DNA from: Chryseobacterium pennae
GTDB lineage: Bacteria; Bacteroidota; Bacteroidia; Flavobacteriales; Weeksellaceae
Reading direction: 5' to 3'
Assembly (NCBI RefSeq): GCF_003385515.1
Contig: NZ_QNVT01000029.1
Location: 1 to 64,000, forward strand
DNA length: 64,000 bases
The notes below the pieces were generated by a model. That model saw only the letters and a program-made list of their open reading frames with translations. It was not told the origin of the DNA and did no database searches. The translations under genes and the position numbers were made by a program. Below, piece after piece: positions 8,316 to 17,251 of the stretch (position 1 is its first letter; every line of letters starts with the position of its first letter).

Positions 8316-9914
8316 TTATCTGCTGTAATATTGAATCTGCATATCTTTTGGATATTTAACCTCATAAGAGAAACTGATCTTTTCAGAGCCTCCGGATCTT
8401 ATATTTTTGTTCCAGAGAATACTTCCGGTTTTTTCATCAAGGCTTCCATCACCGGTTTCTATTGTCTTGACAGAAATTTTAGAATTTTCACTGATAGGAA
8501 GCTGATCCAGCACTTCCAGTTCAATACTTTCTTTGGTATTATTTCTGATGTTGATCTGGTAAGTTTCAGTTTCCCATTTATTTGAGTTCATCGGTTTTTG
8601 AGAGGCCTTATCTTCCAGTTTAATTCTTTTTACTGTAATTCTTTCATCTACTCCAAGAGAAATAGGGAACTCATCTTTTACATAATTGCTGGTCATATTA
8701 GTTTTCCCGATATAATTATCTTCAAAATAGATGTTGGCTTCCCCATTAATCAGGTTGAGATTTTGCCAGTTCTTTACAAAAGCCATCAGGAATACCTGGT
8801 TATTTACCTTTGGAACTGTATGGTATTTGTAAGTGGCATCTATTTGTTTTTTATCCAGAATGACGTACTGTTCCTTTTCCTGGCTTAAAATAGTCTGATT
8901 ATAATTCAGTTCATAGATCACATTCATCTGGTTATCGGAAACAGAAGCAATTGGAATCTGACTTGGTTTTGCAGAAATTTCCTTTCTCATCTGATAAGCA
9001 TTTGTGAGAACCGCTTTATCTTTAAGACTATAATCAGCAACTTCCTGCATTGGATTATGAGCAGTATATTCAGCAACATAAAGTGGGGAAAGGATAGGCC
9101 TGTCCTGATTATAAGAGGGTCTGTAGGTAGATACAAACAGTTTTACATTTTTCCAGTCCTGTCCTGTCTTCTGATAGATCTTTCCTTTGTAAACCATTTC
9201 AAGAGGTTTCTTTACAGACTCAGCACGAAGGTCATAAGAAGGAATCCAGCCTGCATCAGAAACAATATAACTTACTCCCAGATTTAGGCTGGTATCATTA
9301 TCAGCAAGAACTTCAAGCAAAAGTTCTTTTCTATTTGTGTTTTTATGCGTTTGTTCCTCATCAGACTGTTTATTGAGCTTTGCAATACTTTCATCCAAAA
9401 CGGTTTTCTGTTCATTTAATAAAAAGACCTGATTATCAATTTCCAGCATTCGTTTTCTGTAAAATTCAGTAAGTTTGATGAGCTGTTCCTGCGGAGTTGA
9501 TTTATCATTCGCAGATACTTTCAGATTGTCATTGATGATATTCTGTTCTCCGGTAAGATTTTTAACCTGAATATTCAATAAGCTGACCTGTCTCTGAAGC
9601 TTTTTTCTTTCATCATCCAGTTTTTTTTCATTATCGGAAAGCTGATCGTCTTTCAGGAAATTACTTTGAGGAGTGATGGATAGTAGCGTAGTGTTTTTTT
9701 CGAGATTAATTTTATAGGTATTTTCATCCAGATTATTAGGAAGGTTAACAATTCGGATCATATTTTTTCCTTTCTGAAGATTGATATTGGTACTCCCGAA
9801 GACTTTTGCTCCCTGAAGAAAAACAGTAGCCTGTTTTACCTCTATTTCTTTTTTTATTTCCTGTGCCTTAAGGAAAGCCACTGAAAACAGGGTGATTAAA
9901 AGATAGCGTTTCAT
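8316..9914 (-). CDS. MuiA-family DUF4139 protein
   Basis: A 532-residue exported protein of the mucoidy-inhibitor MuiA family (DUF4140 then DUF4139). A signal peptide covers about 1-17 (SVAFLKAQ). The N-terminal DUF4140 part reads VKQATVFLQGAKVFGSTNINLQKG. A coiled coil covers about 95-200. The C-terminal DUF4139 domain contains the typical ISYIVSDAGWIPSYDLRA-like segment and beta-rich tail. The family name comes from a Streptomyces-related mucoidy phenotype; molecular function is not established. It is the first gene of a two-gene unit with the VWA protein, suggesting joint action in the periplasm or outer membrane. Confidence 0.88.
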   Translation of the reverse strand: MKRYLLITLFSVAFLKAQEIKKEIEVKQATVFLQGAKVFGSTNINLQKGKNMIRIVNLPNNLDENTYKINLEKNTTLLSITPQSNFLKDDQLSDNEKKLDDERKKLQRQVSLLNIQVKNLTGEQNIINDNLKVSANDKSTPQEQLIKLTEFYRKRMLEIDNQVFLLNEQKTVLDESIAKLNKQSDEEQTHKNTNRKELLLEVLADNDTSLNLGVSYIVSDAGWIPSYDLRAESVKKPLEMVYKGKIYQKTGQDWKNVKLFVSTYRPSYNQDRPILSPLYVAEYTAHNPMQEVADYSLKDKAVLTNAYQMRKEISAKPSQIPIASVSDNQMNVIYELNYNQTILSQEKEQYVILDKKQIDATYKYHTVPKVNNQVFLMAFVKNWQNLNLINGEANIYFEDNYIGKTNMTSNYVKDEFPISLGVDERITVKRIKLEDKASQKPMNSNKWETETYQINIRNNTKESIELEVLDQLPISENSKISVKTIETGDGSLDEKTGSILWNKNIRSGGSEKISFSYEVKYPKDMQIQYYSR

Positions 9915-10277
9915 CGTTTATTATTTTAAATTATGAAGTAAAATTACCTGTATCTAAGCCTGAAATTTTGGATACTTGGTAAAAGGAGGTTTTCACTTGG
10001 TGAGTAGAATGAATAAGCTTAAAAATATCTTACTCCCAAAAAACTATGTGAAATCTATGGGGTTCGAAAAAAAATAAATCCAATAGATTTTATATAGGCA
10101 TACAAACTATTTGGAATTATTTTATTTGTGAATTCGTGGCAGATTTAATTTGTACTTAAAAGTTTTTATAACTGTCTTTTCCGTTTTGTTTTTTTTACCC
10201 ATCCACAAAATAATTCGTGAATTCATTGCTAAAAAGAGGCTGCCATAATTTTGGCAGCCTCTTTTAAATCTGTTATT
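9915..10277. other. Gene-free region upstream of MuiA-like gene
   Basis: 363 bp with no credible gene. It holds the MuiA-like promoter region, AT-rich sequence with TTTGTGAATTCGTGGC-like and TAATTCGTGAATTCATTG words (10125-10230) of the kind often dispersed in flavobacterial intergenic DNA, and the SIMPL terminator. Confidence 0.5.
10232..10265 (-). terminator. Terminator after SIMPL gene
   Basis: A 14-bp perfect stem, AAAAGAGGCTGCCA (10232-10245) with TGGCAGCCTCTTTT (10252-10265), and a six-base loop. It lies just past the stop of the minus-strand SIMPL gene. Confidence 0.9.
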
Positions 10278-10952
10278 CTAAAGGATTTCGTATCTCGTTT
10301 TGATACTGTATTTCAGTTTGATGTTTTCGATGTTGTCAAAGGAGAAATCTACCGGAGCATCTGCCATTTCAAGCTGTACATTGCTCATTCTGCTTTTGTA
10401 GGCAGCAGGCATTATCATGTCACTGGTGTAATCTTCAATTTCAATGATTTCAAGAACGCTGCCTGCTTTTTTGCCCATGCTTTCCAACAGATAATCTGCC
10501 TTTTCTTTAGCTGCTTTTAAGGCGTTGATCTTTACTGCTTTTCTGAAGTCTGCCATTTTCGTGTTTTTTACTTCTGAGATATTCAGGCTGCTTACCCATT
10601 TCTGGTTCAGGTCTTCAAAGATCTTGCTGATATTCGATTTTGCACTTGCTTTAAACTGATAATTCTTGGAGAACTTTCCATTTTTTGCATAGATGTTCTG
10701 GTACATTGATTTAAACTTGATATCCTCGTTCTTTACTCCTGCATTCTTTAAGATATCAAACATCTTCTTTTCATTATCTGCCAGATCGTTTTTGTTATCT
10801 GCTTTTATCCCGATGCTAAAGATGATTTCATCCGGTTCTACTTCCATTTCGGCGACTCCTGTTACTTCGATCGCGTTTTTCTTTACTTCCTGAGCGTTTA
10901 CAAAACTTCCCAGCGTTAAAATTCCGATTAATAAAAAATGTTTCAATTTCAT
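10278..10952 (-). CDS. SIMPL domain (DUF541) periplasmic protein
   Basis: A 224-residue protein with a signal peptide (about 1-20, GSFVNAQ) followed by a SIMPL/DUF541 domain. The family opening IEVTGVAEMEVEPDEIIFSIGIKA is diagnostic (conserved E-P-D). Later segments ALKAAKEKADYLLESMGKKAGSVLEI also match. SIMPL proteins include BP26/OMP28 of Brucella, which form channel-like periplasmic assemblies; function in Bacteroidota is unclear. It is monocistronic, on the same strand as the MuiA/VWA pair but separated by a strong terminator. Confidence 0.88.
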   Translation of the reverse strand: MKLKHFLLIGILTLGSFVNAQEVKKNAIEVTGVAEMEVEPDEIIFSIGIKADNKNDLADNEKKMFDILKNAGVKNEDIKFKSMYQNIYAKNGKFSKNYQFKASAKSNISKIFEDLNQKWVSSLNISEVKNTKMADFRKAVKINALKAAKEKADYLLESMGKKAGSVLEIIEIEDYTSDMIMPAAYKSRMSNVQLEMADAPVDFSFDNIENIKLKYSIKTRYEIL

Positions 10953-11058
10953 AATTTCCTGTTTTTACTTTTAAATTCTGATGTAAAATTAGCCAGATCT
11001 AAAGATGAAAATCGGAAGACTTGGTGAATGGAAGTTTTCACTTGGTGAGCTGTGCAAT

Positions 11059-11114
11059 CAAAACTTATGTGTACTTCTTATGCATTATGCTTTTACTTTA
11101 AAATACCTTAAGTG
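11059..11114 (+). repeat. CTTAAGTG dispersed repeat, copy 2
   Basis: Begins CAAAACTTATGTGTACTTC and ends AAATACCTTAAGTG. The ends match the copy at 7030-7084. Confidence 0.65.
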
Positions 11115-11173
11115 TTTAAATCTTTTGTGACTTTTCTGGTTCAGTATTCTTAAGAAGCACATGAAATTTTATT

Positions 11174-11203
11174 TTACCACAGAATACACAGATTTTCACA
11201 GAT
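11174..11203 (-). repeat. Phased ATCTGTG repeat, copy 2 (inverted)
   Basis: CACAGAA/CACAGAT units at 11178, 11187 and 11197. It is the reverse complement of 2162-2191 with two mismatches. Confidence 0.7.
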
Positions 11204-11376
11204 GCTTAAGTATATTTTTTGTGTGATATGAAATTGTGTTATTTGTGGAAAGCATTCTTGGTATTTGTGTTTAAAGTTCCTCACAGGTTACGACTTGGTG
11301 AAATCATGTTTTGGCTTGGTAAAGAATAGAAGATGATCACTAAAGTTTTACTTACTTTGCAATAAAGATTTAATCT

Positions 11377-13158
11377 GTGAAATTAATTTTTAAAATACTC
11401 TTTATTTCAATGCTTACGGTGGGGAATTTCTTCATGGCACAGGACTCTGTAAAGGTTTCTCAGGTATTGAAATCTGCTGCAAAGCTGAAAAAAGCAGTAG
11501 ATAAAAATGATGATAAAGGGGCGGCTGACGTATATGTAAACATGGGCACCGATTATTATAATCAGGGAAACTATCCTAAAAGTGAGGAGTATTTTGCCAA
11601 AGCTAAAGCACTTTACCAAAAACTTAATGATAAAAAAAATCTTGAATCGGTTACCAGAAAACTGGCTCAGTCACAGGAGAAACAAAATAAGATAACACCT
11701 GCCCTCAACAATTATAGCCGGGCTGCACAGATGAGTTACAGTGAAAAAAGTAAAGCTGTGAATACTAACGATGTGACCAGGCTTTCCTCTCCTACACCTG
11801 AGCTTAGAGCTGAAGCCATACAGAGTAATATTGACCTGAGCAAAAAGGAAAATGAAAAGGCAAATGTAGCAGAAGGCTATACTCAGCTTGCGGACCTTAA
11901 TATACAGCAGAAAGATATTTATAAAGCTGAAGAAAACCTTAATAATGCCTATAAAATCTCAAAAAAGGAAGCTCCACAACAGGCATTGGCTATTAATCAG
12001 AAATTAGCGGATCTCTATGTTGAAAATAAAAACTTCGATAAAGCTATTGAAGCCAAAAAGAAAGTCCTGAAGGAAGATTTTGTAAAGGATAATTCACAGG
12101 AAAAAGTGAATCAGATTCAGGAGCTGGCAGATATTTATATCAAAAAGAATGATCCCAAGGAGGCTGTAGATTTATTAAAAAATGCCTACGGAATAGCTTT
12201 GGATAAAGGTCATACACTGGAAGCTCAGAGGAGTGTGAAGAAACTGGACAGTCTTTATGCCATTTCCGGAAATACAGATGCTTCAGTTCAGCTGTACAGA
12301 GACTTTTTGGGAAAACTTCCGGATTTGGTTTCCAAGGACAGAAGCCTGGTGGATCATAAAATTCTGGAAGATACAGAGCAAAGAATTTCTCAGCTGGAAA
12401 AAGAAAAAGAGCTGAAAGATGAGCTTATCCGTAAAAAAAATGTATTCAATTATGGACTGATCGGAGTTTTGATCCTGTTGACAGGTCTCATTGTTTTCAT
12501 TTTCAGAACCCTGAAAAAAGTTCAGATCAAGAATAAAAAAATAGCTCTTCAGTCGCTTCGGCGGGAGATGAATCCGCATTTTATTTTCAACAGTCTGAAT
12601 AGTGTCAATCATTTCATTGCAACCAATAATGAATTGGAAGCCAATCAATACCTGACAAAATTTTCCAAACTGATGCGGGGCGTGATGGAAAATTCTACCA
12701 ATGATTTTATTCCTTTTCAACAGGAGCTGGATCTTCTGCAGAACTATCTGGCACTTGAAAAAACACGTTTTGCGGATAAATTTGATTATGAAATTGATGT
12801 AGATGAAAATCTGAATACGCACCATCTGCAGGTTCCCGGGATGCTCGTACAGCCATTCCTTGAAAATGCTATCTGGCACGGATTGCGGTACAGAACAGAA
12901 AAAGGATTTTTAAAACTAAGCTTTGAAAAAAATGATGGTGATCTGAAAATCATGATTGAAGACAATGGAATAGGAATTGAAGAAAGTAAAAAACAGAAAA
13001 CCCAGCACCAGAAAACCAGGGAAGGAAGAGGAATGAAAAACACAGTGGAGCGAATTCAGCTACTGAATGATCTGTACAAAAAAAATATAACCTGTTCTGT
13101 AAAAGATAAAGAAAACGGTAATGGGGTTGTAGTCACGATCCAAATTAATCTGGTATAA
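11377..13158 (+). CDS. TPR sensor histidine kinase, LytS-like
   Basis: A 593-residue sensor kinase. The GTG start at 11377 gives a full signal peptide (ending FFMAQ, about residue 22). The sensor part (about 40-320) is periplasmic and made of TPR-like repeats (GTDYYNQGNYPKSEEYFAKA, QLADLNIQQKDIYKAEENL). One membrane segment follows at about 355-376 (YGLIGVLILLTGLIVFIF), then a His_kinase (PF06580) domain with MNPHFIFNSLN. The phospho-acceptor is His401. A HATPase domain has IEDNGIGIEES. It is 10 bp upstream of an exported unknown gene and in an operon with a LytTR regulator. The TPR region probably senses a protein or envelope signal. Confidence 0.93.
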   Translation: MKLIFKILFISMLTVGNFFMAQDSVKVSQVLKSAAKLKKAVDKNDDKGAADVYVNMGTDYYNQGNYPKSEEYFAKAKALYQKLNDKKNLESVTRKLAQSQEKQNKITPALNNYSRAAQMSYSEKSKAVNTNDVTRLSSPTPELRAEAIQSNIDLSKKENEKANVAEGYTQLADLNIQQKDIYKAEENLNNAYKISKKEAPQQALAINQKLADLYVENKNFDKAIEAKKKVLKEDFVKDNSQEKVNQIQELADIYIKKNDPKEAVDLLKNAYGIALDKGHTLEAQRSVKKLDSLYAISGNTDASVQLYRDFLGKLPDLVSKDRSLVDHKILEDTEQRISQLEKEKELKDELIRKKNVFNYGLIGVLILLTGLIVFIFRTLKKVQIKNKKIALQSLRREMNPHFIFNSLNSVNHFIATNNELEANQYLTKFSKLMRGVMENSTNDFIPFQQELDLLQNYLALEKTRFADKFDYEIDVDENLNTHHLQVPGMLVQPFLENAIWHGLRYRTEKGFLKLSFEKNDGDLKIMIEDNGIGIEESKKQKTQHQKTREGRGMKNTVERIQLLNDLYKKNITCSVKDKENGNGVVVTIQINLV

Positions 13159-13168
13159 AAACGGGACA

Positions 13169-13894
13169 ATGAAAAAAAATATATTTCTATATACTCTGAT
13201 GATAAGTCTTTTTTTCGGAACTATAGCAGCTCAGGATATTGACAGTATAAGACTAACCCATATTCTTAAAAACCTGAAGCTGGATAAAACCAAAATAAGA
13301 GAAGAACTCTGTATTGAAAAGAAAATGCCCAATGCTGATGACTCCTATATTGCAGTTATTCCGGTTATTTTGAATCAGGACCAAGAAGATTATGTTTTTA
13401 CAGTGCAGAATTATATAGTGATTACAGATAGTAAAGGAACGATAAAGAATAAATATTTTGATCCGACAGAACTGGACTCTGATGCAGTAAATCTGAGAAG
13501 TTTTTCAATTGATACAGGTTTGTATACGATCAGCTCAACTATTAGGGCATTTGGAGTAAAAGCCGATTTTGTTGGAAGCAGCAAACCCAATCCTTACGCT
13601 TCAGGTAAAATTTCCCTGTATTATCCGGAAGGGAAAACTCTTAAAAAGGTTCTCGATCAGTTTGAAATGGATTCAACGACAGGAGAATGGGATACCCGAT
13701 GCAACGGTGAATTTAAAGATGACCATTCCTACATCATGATGGATACATCCAAAACAAACAATTTCACAAATCTTAAAATTAAAACTATTTCTGTAACCAC
13801 CATCAATAATGAAGTAAAAGGAGAATGTGAAGAAAAGGAAACTTCAAAAACAACTTATAAAACATTGAACTTCAAAAACGGAAAATATCAATAA
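13169..13894 (+). CDS. Exported unknown protein in kinase/regulator operon
   Basis: A 241-residue protein with a signal peptide (MKKNIFLYTLMISLFFGTIAAQ). No known domain is recognised. The mature part is predicted beta-rich, with the segments YIAVIPVILNQDQEDYVFTVQNYIV and GLYTISSTIRAFGVKADF. It lies between a TPR histidine kinase (10 bp gap) and a LytTR response regulator (31 bp gap), all on one strand. This position suggests a periplasmic accessory that modulates the kinase sensor, but that is inference only. Confidence 0.75.
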   Translation: MKKNIFLYTLMISLFFGTIAAQDIDSIRLTHILKNLKLDKTKIREELCIEKKMPNADDSYIAVIPVILNQDQEDYVFTVQNYIVITDSKGTIKNKYFDPTELDSDAVNLRSFSIDTGLYTISSTIRAFGVKADFVGSSKPNPYASGKISLYYPEGKTLKKVLDQFEMDSTTGEWDTRCNGEFKDDHSYIMMDTSKTNNFTNLKIKTISVTTINNEVKGECEEKETSKTTYKTLNFKNGKYQ

Positions 13895-13925
13895 AGACCC
13901 CGTCTGCAATATAAAATCAATCCCA

Positions 13926-14660
13926 ATGAAAATCAAAGCCTTAATCGTAGATGATGAATTGATAGCAAGAGAAGTACTGAGAAGCTATCTTACCAAATAC
14001 TGCCCACAGGTAGAAATTCTTGGAGAAGCGGAAAATATTAAAGAAGCTGTTCCTCTGATTGCAGAAAATCACCCTCAATTGGTTTTTTTAGATGTAGAAA
14101 TGCCTTTTGGAAATGCCTTTGATGTACTGGAAGCCACCAGTGCGTTTTCCTATGAAACCATTTTTATCACTGCATTTTCACAATACTCTTTACAGGCTTT
14201 AAATAAGTCGGCCAGTTATTATATCTTAAAACCTATTGATATTCAAGAGCTTATTCTAGCGGTAAATAAAGTTGCTGAAAGTCTTGAGAAAAAAGAAGAG
14301 CTTAATCGGAATAAGATCCTACTGGAAAATTTAAAGCTAAAACCTGAAAAGCAACAGCTTATTCTTCCTACTTTACAGGGATTTGATGTGGTAAAGACAG
14401 AGGATATTATGAGACTTCAGGCAGATGGTAATTTTACTCAGGTCTATCTTACCGATGGCTCAAAGAAAATGGTATGCCGGTTTTTGAAGCATTTTGATGA
14501 TCTTTTGGAAAACCCGTTTGTAAGGGTTCACCGTTCTCATATTATCAATACATCCTTCGTGAGATCCTATCATAAAAGTGGAACGGTAATGCTTGCTGAT
14601 GATACTGAAATTGAGGTTTCCGGAAGTTTTAAAGACAATTTTCTGAAGGTCTTTTCCTAG
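13926..14660 (+). CDS. LytTR-family response regulator
   Basis: A 244-residue cytoplasmic regulator. The N-terminal receiver domain (about 1-120) has the acidic pocket DDE (residues 10-12), the phospho-acceptor Asp56 in LVFLDVEMPFG, and the conserved Lys in YYILKPID. The C-terminal LytTR DNA-binding domain (about 140-244) has the typical EDIMRLQADGNFTQVYL and FVRVHRSHIIN segments. It is the partner of the TPR kinase gene 11377-13158 in the same operon. Target promoters cannot be read from this window. Confidence 0.95.
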   Translation: MKIKALIVDDELIAREVLRSYLTKYCPQVEILGEAENIKEAVPLIAENHPQLVFLDVEMPFGNAFDVLEATSAFSYETIFITAFSQYSLQALNKSASYYILKPIDIQELILAVNKVAESLEKKEELNRNKILLENLKLKPEKQQLILPTLQGFDVVKTEDIMRLQADGNFTQVYLTDGSKKMVCRFLKHFDDLLENPFVRVHRSHIINTSFVRSYHKSGTVMLADDTEIEVSGSFKDNFLKVFS

Positions 14661-14666
14661 ATTTTA

Positions 14667-14699
14667 TTGTTCTTTAACAGCCCAAAGGCATTATTTTTG
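14667..14699 (+). promoter_or_regulatory. Predicted promoter of lipocalin gene
   Basis: TTG at 14667-14669, a 22-bp spacer, then TATTTTTG at 14692-14699. The gene starts 36 bases later. Confidence 0.5.
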
Positions 14700-14734
14700 A
14701 AGTTTTTATCAGAACCACACAAAATATTTCTGTT

Positions 14735-15277
14735 ATGAAAACTTTTCACAAAATTATTCTTCCCGTTTCATTGGGAGCTTTGGCTTTGCTTTCTTTTAAT
14801 TCATGTTCGGTAGGAATTCCAAAAGGAGCGGTGGCAGTAAAGAATTTTGAAGTTAAAAAATACCTCGGAAGGTGGTATGAAATTGCCCGTTTCGACTACA
14901 GGTTCGAGAAAAATATGGATAATGTCACTGCAGAATATTCTGAAAACCCGGATGGAACAGTTCATGTTAAAAATAAAGGGTACAACTATGTAAAAAAACT
15001 GTGGCAGGAATCCATTGGTGAGGCCAGATTCGTTAAAGATAAAACCGAAGCCCGGCTCAAAGTCTCTTTTTTCAAACCGATTTGGGCGGGTTACAATGTC
15101 ATTGATATGGATGAAGACTATCAATATGCCCTGGTAGCAGGGAGCAGCTTAAAATATCTCTGGATCCTCTCCCGAACCACCACTATCCCGGAAAGCATCA
15201 GACAGCGTTTTATTGAAAAAGCCAGAAAAATTGGCTATAATACGGATGAACTGATCTGGGTAAAACATAATCAGTAA
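14735..15277 (+). CDS. blc: Outer-membrane lipocalin (Blc-like lipoprotein)
   Basis: A 180-residue lipoprotein. The lipobox is in LLSFNSCSVG, with the lipidated Cys at about 24. The rest is a bacterial lipocalin. The diagnostic GxW motif is seen in YLGRWYEIARFDYRFEK (about residues 43-59), and the closing YQYALVAGSSLKYLWILSRT is also typical. Lipocalins of this group bind fatty acids or lysophospholipids at the outer membrane, and Blc in E. coli is linked to envelope stress. It has its own promoter and a convergent terminator, so it is probably monocistronic. Confidence 0.92.
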   Translation: MKTFHKIILPVSLGALALLSFNSCSVGIPKGAVAVKNFEVKKYLGRWYEIARFDYRFEKNMDNVTAEYSENPDGTVHVKNKGYNYVKKLWQESIGEARFVKDKTEARLKVSFFKPIWAGYNVIDMDEDYQYALVAGSSLKYLWILSRTTTIPESIRQRFIEKARKIGYNTDELIWVKHNQ

Positions 15278-15283
15278 ATGAAG

Positions 15284-15332
15284 GCAAAGGAAACAAAGAA
15301 AGCTGATTAAGCTGCTTTGTTTCCTTTGCTAT
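15284..15332. terminator. Bidirectional terminator
   Basis: GCAAAGGAAACAAAG (15284-15298) is a perfect 15-bp inverted repeat of CTTTGTTTCCTTTGC (15315-15329). It sits between convergent genes (lipocalin and the 157-residue hypothetical). Confidence 0.85.
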
Positions 15333-15333
15333 T

Positions 15334-15807
15334 TTAGTTCTTAATATATTCCTTCCACTCTTCAAAACGGTGATCAATCACCTGTTTCATCAGGTCATAA
15401 TTCTCGTAGGTATCCTCTATGTGATAAAAGGTTTCATACTCATAATCATTTTCCTCAGCCTTAGTATCAAAAAGATTTACATAATCATCTGCAAACGAGC
15501 TGTATCTGTTTCCAAAATCGGTATCATCTGCGTAATAATCTTTTGCAAAACTGTTTCCAAGGTCATTCAGATCATATTCAGAGAATTTTCCGTCACAGGA
15601 ATCCATGATAAATTCAGCGCCTGTAATTTCTCTGCGTTTTAATTTCTCAATTTCCTCTTCACCATCTCCCTTCAGATCATCAGAGATCAGGTTATTATGG
15701 ATACACCAGTTCAGGAACATACCGGTATGAGTAGCCCCGTTTTTCTGAGGAAGTTCTTCAGGAAAATCACCGCCATAATGCCATGAAGCATCATCATATT
15801 TAGACAT
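15334..15807 (-). CDS. Hypothetical acidic protein (YDDASWHYGGDFP type)
   Basis: A 157-residue, strongly acidic cytoplasmic protein. It opens with YDDASWHYGGDFPEEL. I associate this with a conserved uncharacterised family seen in Bacteroidota and other bacteria, but I cannot name it with certainty. Other segments are GMFLNWCIHNNLISDDL and IMDSCDGKFSEYDLND. There is no signal peptide or membrane segment. It has a TATTTTTG -7 element on the minus strand (15827-15834) just upstream and is monocistronic. Function unknown. Confidence 0.75.
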   Translation of the reverse strand: MSKYDDASWHYGGDFPEELPQKNGATHTGMFLNWCIHNNLISDDLKGDGEEEIEKLKRREITGAEFIMDSCDGKFSEYDLNDLGNSFAKDYYADDTDFGNRYSSFADDYVNLFDTKAEENDYEYETFYHIEDTYENYDLMKQVIDHRFEEWKEYIKN

Positions 15808-15826
15808 AATTTTAACTAATTTCTGT

Positions 15827-15834
15827 CAAAAATA
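15827..15834 (-). promoter_or_regulatory. -7 element of the acidic hypothetical gene
   Basis: On the minus strand it reads TATTTTTG, 19 bases upstream of the start codon. No clear -33 element. Confidence 0.4.
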
Positions 15835-15911
15835 GAAAAAATCAATTTATATTGCTACAGCCGCATATTTTTCCGTCATTTGCAGGAGAATTTTTTTCAA
15901 GAATCTGATAT

Positions 15912-17162
15912 ATGGAAAAAGCAGTCCTGATCACTATTGGTGATGAAATCCTTTCCGGAAATACGGTAGATACCAATTCCAATTTTATTGCCTCTGAACT
16001 GAAGAATATCGGAATAAAGGTTGTACAGATCTTTACAATTTCAGACGAGATTGAAACCATTAAAGATACATTAAGTGCAGCGTTTGAACTGGGAGATCTG
16101 ATTATTACCACAGGCGGACTGGGCCCAACAAGGGACGATAAAACCAAAAAAGCACTGGCCGAGTTTTTCAATGATGAGATTGCATTGGATGAGGTAACCT
16201 TTAATCACCTTAAAGGATACATGGAAAGACGGGGGCGTGCAGATATTCTGGAACGAAATAGAGAACAGGCTTTCGTTCCTACAAAATCGATTGTTTTTCA
16301 AAACCATTTTGGTACAGCACCATGCATGATGATGGAACTGAACGGGAAATTGAGTTACAGCTTGCCTGGAGTTCCCTATGAAGTAAAACCGTTAATTAAA
16401 GATCAGATTATTCCGTATTTACAGGAGAAATTTAATCTTAATTATATCCATTCCAGGATTGTTTCCGTGGTAGGAATTCCGGAAAGTATTCTTGCAGATA
16501 CTATTGAAGACTGGGAATTAGCTCTTCCTGAAAATATTTCACTGTCTTATCTTCCGGTGGGAACCAGGGTAAAACTGAGATTAACGGCATCAGGAGATAA
16601 TGAAGAAGCTTTACAACAACAGACAGAAGACGAAATTCAAAAATTGCTTCCGCTCATTAAGGACAATGTGATTGCTATATCTGAAGATAAAATCGAAAAT
16701 ATCCTGGCAGAAATGCTTACCGAAAGAAAACTGACCATTTCCACAGCGGAAAGCTGTACCGGAGGAGAATTGGCGAAAATGATTACTTCAGTTGGCGGAA
16801 GTTCAAGATACTTTTTAGGTGGAATGGTAGCCTATGCCACAGAGAAAAAAATAAAAATTTTAAATGTTTCCGGAGAAACGGTAGATCAGTTTACTGTAGT
16901 CAGTGAGCAGGTAGCTCAGGAAATGGCTAAAGGTTGTCAGGATTTATTTGAAACCGATATTTCCCTTTCCACAACCGGAGTGGCGGGCCCCGGAAAAGGA
17001 GAGGATGGCAAAGATATAGGGACGGTTTTCTATACTATCCGGGTCAAGGATCAGGAAGTAACATCAAAATTATATATGCCTCATCTGGAAAGAACAGACT
17101 TTATGAATTTTGTTTCCCAAAAGGTAATTCAGGATCTTGTAGGGCTTTTGATAAATCAGTAA
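15912..17162 (+). CDS. cinA: CinA, competence/damage-inducible protein A
   Basis: A 416-residue two-domain protein. The N-terminal MoCF-like domain (about 1-170) has ITIGDEILSGNTVDTNS and TTGGLGPTRDD. It resembles enzymes that hydrolyse ADP-ribose-type nucleotides. The C-terminal CinA domain (about 255-416) has the amidase signature TAESCTGGELAKMIT and TTGVAGPGKGEDGKDIGTVF, the nicotinamide-mononucleotide deamidase (PncC) type. Together these suggest NAD recycling, despite the historical name. It lies 89 bp before the large GH18 fusion, on the same strand. Confidence 0.95.
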   Translation: MEKAVLITIGDEILSGNTVDTNSNFIASELKNIGIKVVQIFTISDEIETIKDTLSAAFELGDLIITTGGLGPTRDDKTKKALAEFFNDEIALDEVTFNHLKGYMERRGRADILERNREQAFVPTKSIVFQNHFGTAPCMMMELNGKLSYSLPGVPYEVKPLIKDQIIPYLQEKFNLNYIHSRIVSVVGIPESILADTIEDWELALPENISLSYLPVGTRVKLRLTASGDNEEALQQQTEDEIQKLLPLIKDNVIAISEDKIENILAEMLTERKLTISTAESCTGGELAKMITSVGGSSRYFLGGMVAYATEKKIKILNVSGETVDQFTVVSEQVAQEMAKGCQDLFETDISLSTTGVAGPGKGEDGKDIGTVFYTIRVKDQEVTSKLYMPHLERTDFMNFVSQKVIQDLVGLLINQ

Positions 17163-17251
17163 ACGGAATACCCCTTTTTTAATTTTTTTTTAATGAATTT
17201 TCAGGTACTTTTTCACACTTTTTGAAAATCCTTCATTAAAATTTAAAAATT

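Larger units (their letters stand above)
10953..11376. other. Gene-free region between SIMPL and kinase genes
   Basis: 424 bp between divergent genes. It holds copy 2 of the CTTAAGTG repeat (11059-11114) and an inverted copy of the phased ATCTGTG repeat (11174-11203). The words CTTGGTGAAxxxxxGTTTTCACTTGGTGAG near 11025-11050 echo GATACTTGGTAAAAGGAGGTTTTCACTTGGTGAG-like sequence at 9970-10005, so the two flanks of the SIMPL gene share a further duplicated segment. Confidence 0.5.

Noticed and set aside
8032..8359. Two overlapping plus-strand frames across the VWA gene start
   Set aside because: Antisense to the signal peptide and the VWA domain; the minus-strand genes are convincing.
12283..12879. 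198-codon minus-strand frame inside the TPR kinase gene
   Set aside because: Its residues (many Phe, Ile, Asn, Lys) mirror the reverse of a real coding sequence; the plus-strand gene has all expected motifs.
15912..17162. CinA as evidence for a competence island
   Set aside because: The name is historical; cinA is widespread housekeeping and no other competence genes are near.
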